From contig DASQRW010000222.1 in the NCBI GenBank assembly GCA_035642715.1, positions 1 through 9,756 of the forward strand: DNA of 9,756 nucleotides, given 5' to 3'. Of the stretch, positions 1-5,272 are shown piece after piece. Each line of letters begins with the position of its first letter. Position 1 is the first letter of the stretch. The position numbers and the translations under genes are program-made. The notes under the pieces were generated by a model. That model was given only the letters and a program-made list of their open reading frames with translations, was not told the DNA's origin and made no database searches. Source of the DNA: JAJNBK01 sp035642715. GTDB taxonomy: Archaea > Thermoproteota > Nitrososphaeria > Nitrososphaerales > Nitrososphaeraceae.

Positions 1-8
1 CGTTCCGT

Positions 9-143
9 TTAATTCCTAATTACTCCACTAAAGCGGGGTTGTAAGCCTGATGTGATAAGGTCAACTCTTCTATCAAAGAGTGCTTCATTTGGCTTTGTTT
101 GAAAATGTCTATATGTCGTTGTTGTTTGTTCCTGCTGCTGCAT
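9..143 (-). CDS. Possible 44-residue hypothetical protein
   Basis: A short open frame runs from the first ATG after an in-frame TAA (143..141) to a TAA at 11..9. The product begins MQQQEQTTTTYRHF and ends RFSGVIRN. It is hydrophilic, with a Gln/Thr-rich start followed by a mixed-charge segment, and has no membrane helix or metal-binding motif. A TATA-like stretch (CTTTATTAAG on the minus strand, about 174-183) lies some 35 bases upstream. I recognise no family. It could be a real small protein, or the tail or head of a decayed gene like its neighbours. The support is only the open frame and plausible composition. Confidence 0.3.
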   Translation of the reverse strand: MQQQEQTTTTYRHFQTKPNEALFDRRVDLITSGLQPRFSGVIRN

Positions 144-228
144 TGGTTAATCAATTAGGATAGCGCAATTCAACTTAATAAAGTGCTATTCTAAGACAAA
201 CTACATGTATATAATGTGGTGCTCCACC

Positions 229-266
229 AAGTGTTGTTAAAATGATAAAGTGTTGTTAAAATGATA
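229..266. repeat. Two tandem copies of a 19-base unit
   Basis: The unit AAGTGTTGTTAAAATGATA occurs twice back to back (229-247 and 248-266) with no mismatch. It lies in a gene-free stretch (144-305) between two minus-strand reading frames and may simply be a replication-slippage duplication. No third copy was seen in the window. Confidence 0.9.
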
Positions 267-305
267 AAAATTTATGTTTTATTTGTAGTGAGTAGCAGGC
301 ACAAC

Positions 306-701
306 TCATTGCCTGTCCTTCTTAATTATCTCTACCATGTTAGCAATATCATAGAGCCTATCTCTACTACTCATTAACGCTTCTAAACAGTCATTGCAAA
401 TTTCTGTATTATTATCTCATGCCGATAACTTCATGTATTGTTTATTGTATGCATCTAATATGACCTGCTTTTGTGGGAATAAATCCATGAATCTAGACTT
501 CTCTATAACGCTGCGTTCCAGTGAAAATGGATCTGGTATTCCTATCACTTGAAACAAATAATGCAGATGTTCTCTCTTGTCTGGGTCTAATCTTAACTCA
601 TAGATTGTCTTATTTTCATATATCTCTGCGCTAATATATCTAACATTACAAATAGAAAAAGATGAATAAACCGATAAGTTTACAGAATCCTCCTGGTATA
701 T
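306..701 (-). pseudogene. Decayed gene of unknown function, one in-frame TGA
   Basis: One minus-strand frame stays open for 131 codons from 701 to the TGA at 308..306, apart from a single TGA at 419..417. It reads naturally as protein: YELRLDPDKREHLHYLF, then VIGIPDPFSLERSVIEKS, MDLFPQKQVILDAYNKQY, and after the stop CNDCLEALMSSRDRLYDI. The composition is soluble, charged and helix-prone. There is no good start near the 5' end, where an in-frame TAA sits at 704..702; the first in-frame ATG is at 488..486. The gene therefore looks 5'-damaged as well as nonsense-mutated. The 5' end overlaps the region just before the transporter. The protein family is not recognised. Confidence 0.6.
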
Positions 702-717
702 TTATTTTTATATTTAA

Positions 718-1758
718 TTGGATCACAAGATATGGCTAATACTAATATTTACATGGATTATTATAGCGTCTACATATCTTGCAATAAAAATTTCAATTGA
801 TACAATTCCTCCTTTGCTAATGTCAGGAATTCGATACACAATCTCAGGTTTAATGCTATTTTTTATATTTAAAATATATTCACTTGAAATATTTGATAAT
901 AAGAAAAGAAAACAGAAAACAGAAAAAATCCAGACATCAATAAAACAACAACAACAACAAAAAAAGAATAAGAATTCAAATCTATTACAAATAATAAGTT
1001 CAAGAAGAAAACAATGGAAAGATGCAATAATAATTGGAATTAGTCTGATAGTTGCTGGACAAGGATCATTAGCATATGGTGAACAATATCTTTCTTCTGA
1101 TATTACTGCATTATTGTTCTCTACTGTTCCTATATGGGTATTATTGATTGGAAAGTTTTATTATAATTTAAAATTAAATAAATATACTCTTTTAGGAATA
1201 ATAGCAGGATCAATAGGACTTGTTATACTCATATATCCATCATTTGAAGATATGTTGTTTGTTGGAGGTCAAACTAACTCCTCTACTAATACTAGTAATA
1301 AAAATAACTTTCTTGGTATATCTATTTTGTTGATAGCTGCAATTAGTTGGGCTATTGGTTCATTATATTCTCACAGAGCAGATTTACCAAATAATATTTT
1401 AATTTCAACTGGAATGATGTTATTTGTAGGTGGATTATTCTTACTTGGCATTGGAATGATTATTGAATTTAATACGTTGGATGTATCAAGATTTTCTACT
1501 TCGTCTATACTTTCTCTCTTATATCTTATAATAGTAGGAACTATGGGATGGCTAGGGTTCTTTTGGATTCTAAGAAACACTACTGCCACCTTGGCTAATA
1601 CCTTTGCGTATGTAAGTCCGGTTATAGCAGTTTTTTTAGGATGGATAATACTTGATGAAAATATTAATATTAGAATAATTGTTGCAACAATAGTCATAAT
1701 TGTTGGAGTAATTCTTATAGTAAACAAAAATAAAATTGTATTAAGAAATAACAACTAA
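718..1758 (+). CDS. EamA/DMT-superfamily transporter (drug/metabolite permease type)
   Basis: Membrane permease of 346 residues with the ten-helix, two-EamA-repeat plan of the drug/metabolite transporter superfamily; such proteins export or import small metabolites, and the substrate cannot be read from sequence. Helices lie at about 4-25, 31-53, 101-121, 128-149, 156-174, 198-217, 226-249, 262-284, 290-312 and 318-336. Family hallmarks are the first-helix segment ending STYLAIKI, PPLLMSGIRY at helix 2, the AYGEQYLSSDITALLFS region, and LANTFAYVSPVIAVFLGW in helix 9. The TTG start follows directly after an in-frame TAA and puts helix 1 where the family has it. The first cytoplasmic loop (about 55-100) is unusually long, Lys/Gln-rich and contains five consecutive Gln from CAA codons; the central loop (175-197) is Ser/Thr/Asn-rich. 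The gene is monocistronic, with no co-directional neighbour close by. Confidence 0.92.
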   Translation: MDHKIWLILIFTWIIIASTYLAIKISIDTIPPLLMSGIRYTISGLMLFFIFKIYSLEIFDNKKRKQKTEKIQTSIKQQQQQKKNKNSNLLQIISSRRKQWKDAIIIGISLIVAGQGSLAYGEQYLSSDITALLFSTVPIWVLLIGKFYYNLKLNKYTLLGIIAGSIGLVILIYPSFEDMLFVGGQTNSSTNTSNKNNFLGISILLIAAISWAIGSLYSHRADLPNNILISTGMMLFVGGLFLLGIGMIIEFNTLDVSRFSTSSILSLLYLIIVGTMGWLGFFWILRNTTATLANTFAYVSPVIAVFLGWIILDENINIRIIVATIVIIVGVILIVNKNKIVLRNNN

Positions 1759-1849
1759 AAGATTAATTATTGTATAATCAATACTTAAAATTTGATAGAA
1801 TACAGATCATGCTTAAGTGAAATTTTTATGTTTGAATCATACATATTAG

Positions 1850-1986
1850 ATGTTTAATAAATCAATAGTCATAGTGGATGGTGATCCAGATTCATAAAAT
1901 TTATTTAGTGAGGCTTTAAGGATGAGTGGGTATTATGATATGCTAGTTTCATCACTGATCCAATCAAGGCATTAATTCTATCATGA
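1850..1986 (+). pseudogene. Response-regulator receiver domain remnant
   Basis: An ATG at 1850 opens MFNKSIVIVDGDPDS, which matches the first strand and acidic pocket of CheY-like receiver domains (usual form IVDDDPD). An in-frame TAA at 1895-1897 follows; reading through gives NLFSEALRMSGY, a typical helix 1. Near 1931-1941 the frame shifts, and the continuation ASFITDPIKALIL (1942-1980) matches the next receiver segment, ending at a TGA (1984-1986). The phosphoacceptor strand and the rest of the domain are not recognisable beyond this. At least one nonsense mutation, one frameshift and loss of the 3' part indicate genuine decay. In function this would have been a phosphorylation-dependent regulator. 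Confidence 0.78.
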
Positions 1987-2301
1987 CCATTATAACATCC
2001 TATTTCTATATCCTTTTCATGTTGCTATTTCTGTTCTATCTTTAGTTAAAATAACATCTTGATCTACATAAATTATTTTTTCTCCTTTTTATTCACATGG
2101 AGTCCTAATAAAGGAGTGACATCATTGCGGGTTAGGTGGGATACAATACACTAGTGTATGTAGTTCATTGCGAAGAGCAGTAGTCATCTGAGCGATACTG
2201 CTAGCAAATGACTATTGAAATGTTACATGATTCTTTGACAAAGGTCATGCAATTTTGATAAATAGAATATAAATGAATCTCAATACACGATTATCCTTTA
2301 A
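1987..2301. other. Stretch without an identifiable gene, containing one palindrome
   Basis: No convincing reading frame was found on either strand. Short minus-strand pieces such as MTTALRNELHTLVYC (about 2191-2147) look protein-like but are interrupted on both sides. The only clear structure is the 14-base perfect palindrome listed separately. The left part is probably the unrecognisable remainder of the receiver-domain gene. Confidence 0.5.
2146..2159. repeat. 14-base perfect palindrome
   Basis: ATACACTAGTGTAT is its own reverse complement. It lies in gene-free DNA about 140 bases beyond the 3' end of the zinc-ribbon gene. It could be a protein-binding site or a chance palindrome; nothing nearby decides this. 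Confidence 0.85.
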
Positions 2302-2442
2302 TTAGCAAAAAATAACATTTCTAGGTTCTAAAACACCTTTTCCACAATATGGGCAGTGAATTGCATTCCTCTTAGTAGGAGAATATATCTCTACTAACTG
2401 GATTATGACCTTACAACTTTGACAACGATACGTCGCAGCCAA
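2302..2442 (-). CDS. 46-residue zinc-ribbon protein
   Basis: Small protein with two cysteine pairs: YRCQSCKV near the N-terminus and HCPYCGKG near residue 30, a CxxC...CPxCG zinc ribbon. Zinc ribbons of this size usually act as nucleic-acid or protein adaptors, but no partner is evident. The frame carries no ATG; an in-frame TAA lies not far upstream, and a TTG at 2442..2440 gives MAATYRCQSC. Upstream of the TTG a further nine codons are open, so a non-standard or lost start is possible. It ends PRNVIFC at a TAA. The intact Cys spacing argues for function. It is not closely similar in sequence to the other zinc ribbons in the window (2702-2794 and 5022-5175). Confidence 0.62.
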   Translation of the reverse strand: MAATYRCQSCKVIIQLVEIYSPTKRNAIHCPYCGKGVLEPRNVIFC

Positions 2443-2504
2443 TTTTTTGTCCTTGCTCCTTGATTATTGTATGAGCTAATTTTAGGGTTTGCAACATAAA
2501 GTGG

Positions 2505-2518
2505 ACACATGTATGTGT
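2505..2518. repeat. Inverted repeat ACACAT-GT-ATGTGT
   Basis: Six-base arms with a two-base spacer, about 63-76 bases upstream of the TTG start of the minus-strand zinc-ribbon gene and between it and the decayed signal-peptide gene. The position would suit an operator, but there is no other evidence for one. Confidence 0.4.
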
Positions 2519-2542
2519 AAATACTACATTAGCCAAAGTGAA

Positions 2543-2665
2543 TTATGAAGTCGCGTTGTCACCTGTCGTCTGTGCAGCCACGTGGCTTATGACAGTAAAT
2601 CCCGTTATTCATAGCGCCGCTCCTGCGAGAATGGCCAACATCACCAATATTGTGATTGTACTCAT
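2543..2665 (-). pseudogene. Small exported protein, broken by a TGA
   Basis: From ATG 2665..2663 the frame reads MSTITILVMLAILAGAAL, a classic hydrophobic signal or anchor core, then a TGA at 2611..2609, then ITGFTVISHVAAQTTGDN and a TAA at 2545..2543. Joined, it resembles the N-terminal signal peptide plus Ala-Gln cleavage region of secreted thaumarchaeal proteins. An in-frame ATG farther upstream (near 2704) could add about thirteen residues. Little mature protein remains, so the gene is probably also 3'-truncated. The opposite strand is also open here (2538-2720), but its product looks like the mirror of a signal peptide, so I prefer the minus strand. Confidence 0.48.
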
Positions 2666-2701
2666 TGGTAGATACGAAAGTTGGCTAATATATAAGATTA
2701 C

Positions 2702-2794
2702 CATTCACTGGTGGCTATAATAGACAAGTATCCTAAATGGGAAACGATTAATAGGATAACATTGGAAAATGGAGAACTTTTAAAACAATCGTAG
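2702..2794 (+). pseudogene. C-terminal remnant of a zinc-ribbon paralogue
   Basis: The plus frame ending at TAG 2792-2794 reads DKYPKWETINRITLENGE then LLKQS. It aligns with the end of the zinc-ribbon gene at 5022-5175 (CEKCETIITITLENGEPRKQ), but both cysteines of the second CxxC are gone: the aligned positions are Tyr and Trp, each one base from a Cys codon. The upstream half with the first CxxC is missing; an in-frame TAA lies at 2693-2695. This is a truncated, metal-site-dead copy. Its stop codon touches the end of the oppositely oriented Rieske fragment. Confidence 0.7.
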
Positions 2795-2910
2795 AGATGC
2801 TTGCCATTAAGTTCGCCTTCATTTAATGGAACTCCCCGATGTGTGCATATGTTATCTATAGCATAGACCGATCCTATACCCGTAACAAACTGAATTATAG
2901 CCGATCCTAT
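2794..2910 (-). pseudogene. Rieske [2Fe-2S] ferredoxin fragment
   Basis: The minus frame from 2910 reads IGSAIIQFVTGIGS, then VYAIDNICTHRGVPLNEGE and LNGKHL. This is the first half of a Rieske-type ferredoxin domain; C-T-H is the first cluster-binding box (CxH). The second box (CPxH, normally about 15-20 residues further on) is absent because the reading frame runs into the zinc-ribbon remnant at about 2794. Upstream an in-frame TAA precedes the fragment (2913..2911), so the 5' end is also lost or mutated. Such proteins carry electrons to oxygenases or other redox partners; this copy cannot bind a complete cluster. Confidence 0.78.
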
Positions 2911-3006
2911 TTATGGAAACAAAGTTTACTTGGAGTTATTTTGACTATTATTATCATGATTTCGAACCTGAGGTCCTGAATACTCGGAATTATTTAAAAA
3001 ATGTTA

Positions 3007-3031
3007 GTGAACCTATGACCAAAAGGTTCAC
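3007..3031 (-). terminator. Stem-loop plus T-run at the end of the YCII gene
   Basis: On the minus strand GTGAACCT and AGGTTCAC form a perfect eight-base-pair stem with a nine-base loop, followed within about five bases by a run of six T (near 2997-3002). The stem overlaps the TGA stop of the YCII gene, so the hairpin forms at the very end of its message. This suits a terminator or a 3' stabilising element. Confidence 0.6.
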
Positions 3032-3324
3032 CTTAGGATTACTTCAGGCATTAGATGGATCTCCAATCTAAAACCGGCATCATGCTTAATCGCAGGGTCA
3101 TTGACCCTTATATCCTGCGCAATAGACTCTTCTTCCGTTTCTATAATCGCCAAGCCGTATATACCCCTGGGATCAGCAACAGGACCAAAGATTACAGCAA
3201 TTCTTTTGTCAACCAATGTTTTCCAATAATTAATGTGTTCTTGCATTAGTTCTCCTTCCGCTTCTGTCATGTCCTGAGGAAATATTGGTCGTGGAGGAAG
3301 AAGTTTATAAAGAAAGTACCTCAT
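3028..3324 (-). CDS. YCII-domain (YciI-like) protein
   Basis: A 98-residue protein matching the YCII family along its length, close to the usual size. Recognisable features are the N-terminal strand MRYFLYKLLPPRP, the helix with EHINYWKTL (His30, part of the conserved His/Asp pair proposed as a catalytic site), the core AVIFGPVADPRGIYGLAI, and NDPAIKHDAGFRLEIH near the end. YCII proteins are small dimeric alpha-beta-barrel enzymes; a dehydrochlorinase activity is known for one relative, but most members have no assigned reaction. The ATG at 3324..3322 gives the family's normal N-terminus. A TATA-rich block at 3383-3396 lies about 60-70 bases upstream and may serve both directions. The stop codon is embedded in a stem-loop. 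Confidence 0.9.
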   Translation of the reverse strand: MRYFLYKLLPPRPIFPQDMTEAEGELMQEHINYWKTLVDKRIAVIFGPVADPRGIYGLAIIETEEESIAQDIRVNDPAIKHDAGFRLEIHLMPEVILR

Positions 3325-3382
3325 GCATCTTACTACATGCTAACTTGAAGTTATCCTTTTTTGATAGTATCTTCCAAATTTT

Positions 3383-3396
3383 TTTATATATATTAT
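3383..3396 (+). promoter_or_regulatory. TATA box upstream of the truncated SnoaL-like frame, possibly bidirectional
   Basis: TTTTATATATATT is a strong archaeal TATA element centred about 26 bases before the ATG at 3416, the spacing expected for a leaderless transcript. The core is self-complementary, and the divergent YCII gene starts about 60-70 bases to the other side, so the same block may serve both directions. Confidence 0.6.
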
Positions 3397-3415
3397 TGCG
3401 ACCATTACAGAAAAT

Positions 3416-3499
3416 ATGACCGTGGAAGAAAATCTCCATTTGATGAAGACTCTAGATGACGCATGGAACAGTAGTTTTAGTTGGATACGTGGTAGATGA
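3416..3499 (+). pseudogene. N-terminal stub of a SnoaL-like (NTF2-fold) protein
   Basis: A 27-residue frame begins MTVEENLHLMKTLDDAWNS, the opening helix typical of SnoaL-like/ester-cyclase proteins (pattern: helix ending in AWN followed by a D/W-rich turn). After WNS the sequence becomes unrelated (SFSWIRGR) and stops at 3497-3499, so the remaining hundred or so residues are missing. The breakpoint is near 3475. The promoter is intact and well spaced, so a short transcript may still be made. The stub ends two bases before the stop codon of the convergent secreted-protein gene. Confidence 0.58.
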
Positions 3500-3501
3500 T
3501 A

Positions 3502-4038
3502 CTATTTCAAAAGCCAGATATAATTTGGCTCATTGCCAACAGTATCCTTGGATAAACCGATACTATTATTTAGTAAAGACAATGATTCGCTTTGCGTATT
3601 ATTGAATAATATTATTCCATGGAAAACCCAACGACCATCAACCGGTCTTCCTATAGCAGAAGATATCCAAGCAATACCTTGTCCATCTGGAGTCTCAAAT
3701 GTCCCATTACCTCTACTCTGGATTAATTCATCAGATAAGTGAGTGCTTATGTAAGTCTGATTGTTAGTAATATTTCCTACGCCCTTTAGAAATCCTTGGT
3801 CAGAGGAATGTTCCTCTGTCATTCGGTAAGGAGTTAATGATATATTTTTTGAACCTAAGAACTTGGTTTTATTAGCGCTATAAATCGAATCGGCTCCGTC
3901 CAAAGGCAGTGTACCCTGTTCGTTAACACTTGGCTGAGGAGTCTGTGCTAATAAATCTGTGCCAAAATGAGGTAAAACTGCCACACTGGAGATAATCAAC
4001 AAGGACAGAGGTAATGACAACTTTGTTATCCTATTCAA
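3502..4038 (-). CDS. Secreted protein of unknown function
   Basis: A 178-residue exported protein. Residues 1-31 form a signal peptide: Arg/Lys near the start, hydrophobic core LPLSLLIISSVAVL, and a likely cleavage after LLAQ. The mature part has at least seven N-x-S/T sequons (for example NKT, NIS, NIT, NQT, NGT), as expected for an N-glycosylated archaeal surface protein. It also has a repeated beta-strand pattern: KGVGNITNNQTYIS, FETPDGQGIAWISSAIG, WVFHGIILFN, then LLNNSIGL and a final IWLLK. The spacing resembles thaumarchaeal secreted beta-rich proteins that I know only as hypothetical. No catalytic motif is visible. The start is TTG at 4038..4036; no in-frame ATG exists before the upstream TAA. 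Its own TATA box supports this start. Confidence 0.85.
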   Translation of the reverse strand: MNRITKLSLPLSLLIISSVAVLPHFGTDLLAQTPQPSVNEQGTLPLDGADSIYSANKTKFLGSKNISLTPYRMTEEHSSDQGFLKGVGNITNNQTYISTHLSDELIQSRGNGTFETPDGQGIAWISSAIGRPVDGRWVFHGIILFNNTQSESLSLLNNSIGLSKDTVGNEPNYIWLLK

Positions 4039-4060
4039 ACGGGTTCTATGAAATATGGTG

Positions 4061-4070
4061 ATTTAAATAG
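4061..4070 (-). promoter_or_regulatory. TATA box of the secreted-protein gene
   Basis: CTATTTAAAT on the minus strand is centred about 27 bases before the TTG start at 4038, the distance expected for a leaderless archaeal transcript. It independently supports TTG as the start codon. Confidence 0.6.
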
Positions 4071-4153
4071 ATTTGGATTACAAAGTGGTAGCTATTTTAA
4101 GTGTTTGTAATAAGGGTAATAGAAGTATCAATGAAGAGATTCAATTAGCCAAA

Positions 4154-4163
4154 TTTAAAAATA
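4154..4163 (+). promoter_or_regulatory. TATA-like element upstream of the candidate RNA
   Basis: TTTAAAAATA lies about 26-30 bases before the point (about 4184-4188) where a transcript covering the stem-loop element would begin. No start codon sits at the matching distance, so if the element is active its transcript is non-coding or has a long leader. Confidence 0.35.
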
Positions 4164-4183
4164 TTTAATGAGTTGGAGATTTC

Positions 4184-4263
4184 TTATTGTGGTATGCTTT
4201 TGTCTCCCCTTGGATTGGACATACAACGACCATCAAGCCGTAGGACGGGAGACTAAGTTTTTT
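4184..4263 (+). ncRNA. Candidate structured RNA with T-run
   Basis: GTCTCCC (4202-4208) pairs perfectly with GGGAGAC (4247-4253). Inside, CTTG (4209-4212) pairs with CAAG (4234-4237) and TGG (4216-4218) with CCA (4230-4232). CCGT/ACGG (4238-4248) offers a small alternative hairpin. Six T follow at 4258-4263. A TATA-like box lies upstream at a suitable distance, giving a possible transcript of about 75-80 bases. The structure ends some 28 bases before the OsmC start, and its T-run merges with that gene's TATA box. It could be a free small RNA, a terminator, or the end of a vanished gene. I recognise no known RNA family. Confidence 0.3.
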
Positions 4264-4270
4264 ATCTATA
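4258..4270 (+). promoter_or_regulatory. TATA box of the OsmC-family gene
   Basis: TTTTTTATCTATA is centred about 27 bases before the ATG at 4291, consistent with a leaderless transcript that starts at or next to the ATG. Confidence 0.55.
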
Positions 4271-4290
4271 GACCTTAATATTCTTGTCAT

Positions 4291-4847
4291 ATGAATGGTG
4301 AAGAGCCCAATATTTTTAACGGACTAAATACGCAGATGATAAACACAGCAATCGAAACTATGCGAAACAATACAGAAATGGCAAAGGTGACATTTTCTGT
4401 AAGATCGGAATGGAATGGCGACTTTAGTGTTATGTCTACCTCCAAAGACTTTCGTTTAGGAGGCCAAAATATAGTAAGAAATACCGAATATAAGATGCAA
4501 TATGATTTTCCAGTTCAGCTCTTAGAGACGGAAAGGGACCTACCGTATGTGAGGGTTGTATGGGTGCGTTGGCCGCATGTTTGACACAAACTATGGTAGC
4601 TTATGGTACGTCCAAAGGGATCCAACTCGACAGTGTCAAGATCGATGTAGAAGGCGACGCTGACATGAGAGGTTTTAGCGGCATATCTAATGATGTAAGG
4701 CCTGGTGCCCATCAATTCAGAGTAAAAATTAATATAAACAGTGGTTCTGCTTCGAAGGAACAATTAGATGAACTTCGTAAGATTTGGAAGAAGTTTTCGC
4801 CTGCATTTGATACCTTGACCAATGGGACAAATGTGATCGTAGTTTAG
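4291..4847 (+). pseudogene. OsmC-family protein gene with one frameshift
   Basis: Two frames together encode a complete OsmC-like protein of about 185 residues. The first frame (from ATG 4291) carries the N-terminal helix and strands, ending YDFPVQLLET. Near 4528-4530 the frame must change by one base; the second frame then gives GKGPTVCEGCMGALAACL, the central helix with the family's Cys, followed by IDVEGDADMRGF, DDVRPG-like NDVRPGAHQFRV and KFSPAFDTLTNGTNV at the C-terminus. The second catalytic Cys of classical OsmC/Ohr is Ser here (FSP), as in other OsmC-like subgroups, so peroxidase activity is uncertain even if intact. Apart from the one-base lesion every segment is well preserved. This points to a very recent mutation, a sequencing error or, less likely, recoding. 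The gene has its own promoter. Confidence 0.9.
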
Positions 4848-4941
4848 TATTATGCGACGATAGAAAACTGTAAAGCAAATGATCAAGATATACTTATGTA
4901 ATCTTGTCCCGTCTCAGAAATCTTTTGTAATTTTTAAGTCT

Positions 4942-4953
4942 CTTATATAAAAG
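4942..4953 (+). promoter_or_regulatory. TATA box upstream of the zinc-ribbon gene
   Basis: CTTATATAAAAG is a near-ideal archaeal TATA element. Transcription would begin near 4972, giving the zinc-ribbon frame (ATG 5022) a leader of about 50 bases that contains one minimal ATG-GTA-ATG-TAG frame. Confidence 0.5.
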
Positions 4954-5021
4954 ACCATGTTCATTTCAATGGTAATGTAGTATTACCGTCCTTGATAAAG
5001 TATCTTCTGAATATTCCTTAT

Positions 5022-5175
5022 ATGGTCCTAATAAACGTGCAAGAAATGTGGTGAACTAAATTATCTCACTCCTCACACATTTTGGAATATATCTGATTTT
5101 GGTGCAAGGTGTGAAAAATGTGAAACAATTATTACCATAACACTAGAGAACGGAGAACCTAGAAAACAGGTATAG
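5022..5175 (+). pseudogene. Zinc-ribbon mini-protein gene with one frameshift
   Basis: From ATG 5022 the frame gives MVLI. Skipping one A in the ATAAACG run (5031-5037) continues as TCKKCGELNYLTPHTFWN, then ISDFGARCEKCETIITITLE and NGEPRKQV to TAG 5173-5175: a 50-residue protein with two perfect CxxC pairs. It belongs to a class of very short two-CxxC zinc ribbons common in Thaumarchaeota, presumed adaptors in nucleic-acid processes; the role is unassigned. Without the skip the ATG frame ends after ten residues, and the ribbon frame has no start after its in-frame TAA (5032-5034). A metal-site-dead partial copy lies at 2702-2794. Single-base damage in an A run makes sequencing error a serious alternative. 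Confidence 0.72.
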
Positions 5176-5272
5176 GATCATTATTGAAAGACTTATCGTG
5201 ATAACAATCATATTTGTCAGAGTATCATTTGCGGTGTTAAGTTAGCTACTAATTAAAAAAAGTTAAGTACGC

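Noticed and set aside
1371..1754. Open frame on the minus strand inside the transporter gene
   Set aside because: It is antisense to well-matched transporter helices and its product has no family features; the openness follows from base composition.
2538..2720. Sixty-codon plus-strand frame
   Set aside because: It is antisense to a signal-peptide-like frame and shows no recognisable protein pattern; kept only as a competing reading.
4525..4560. Programmed frameshift in the OsmC gene
   Set aside because: No classic slippery heptamer with a downstream structure is evident, and OsmC genes are not known to use recoding; mutation or sequence error is simpler.
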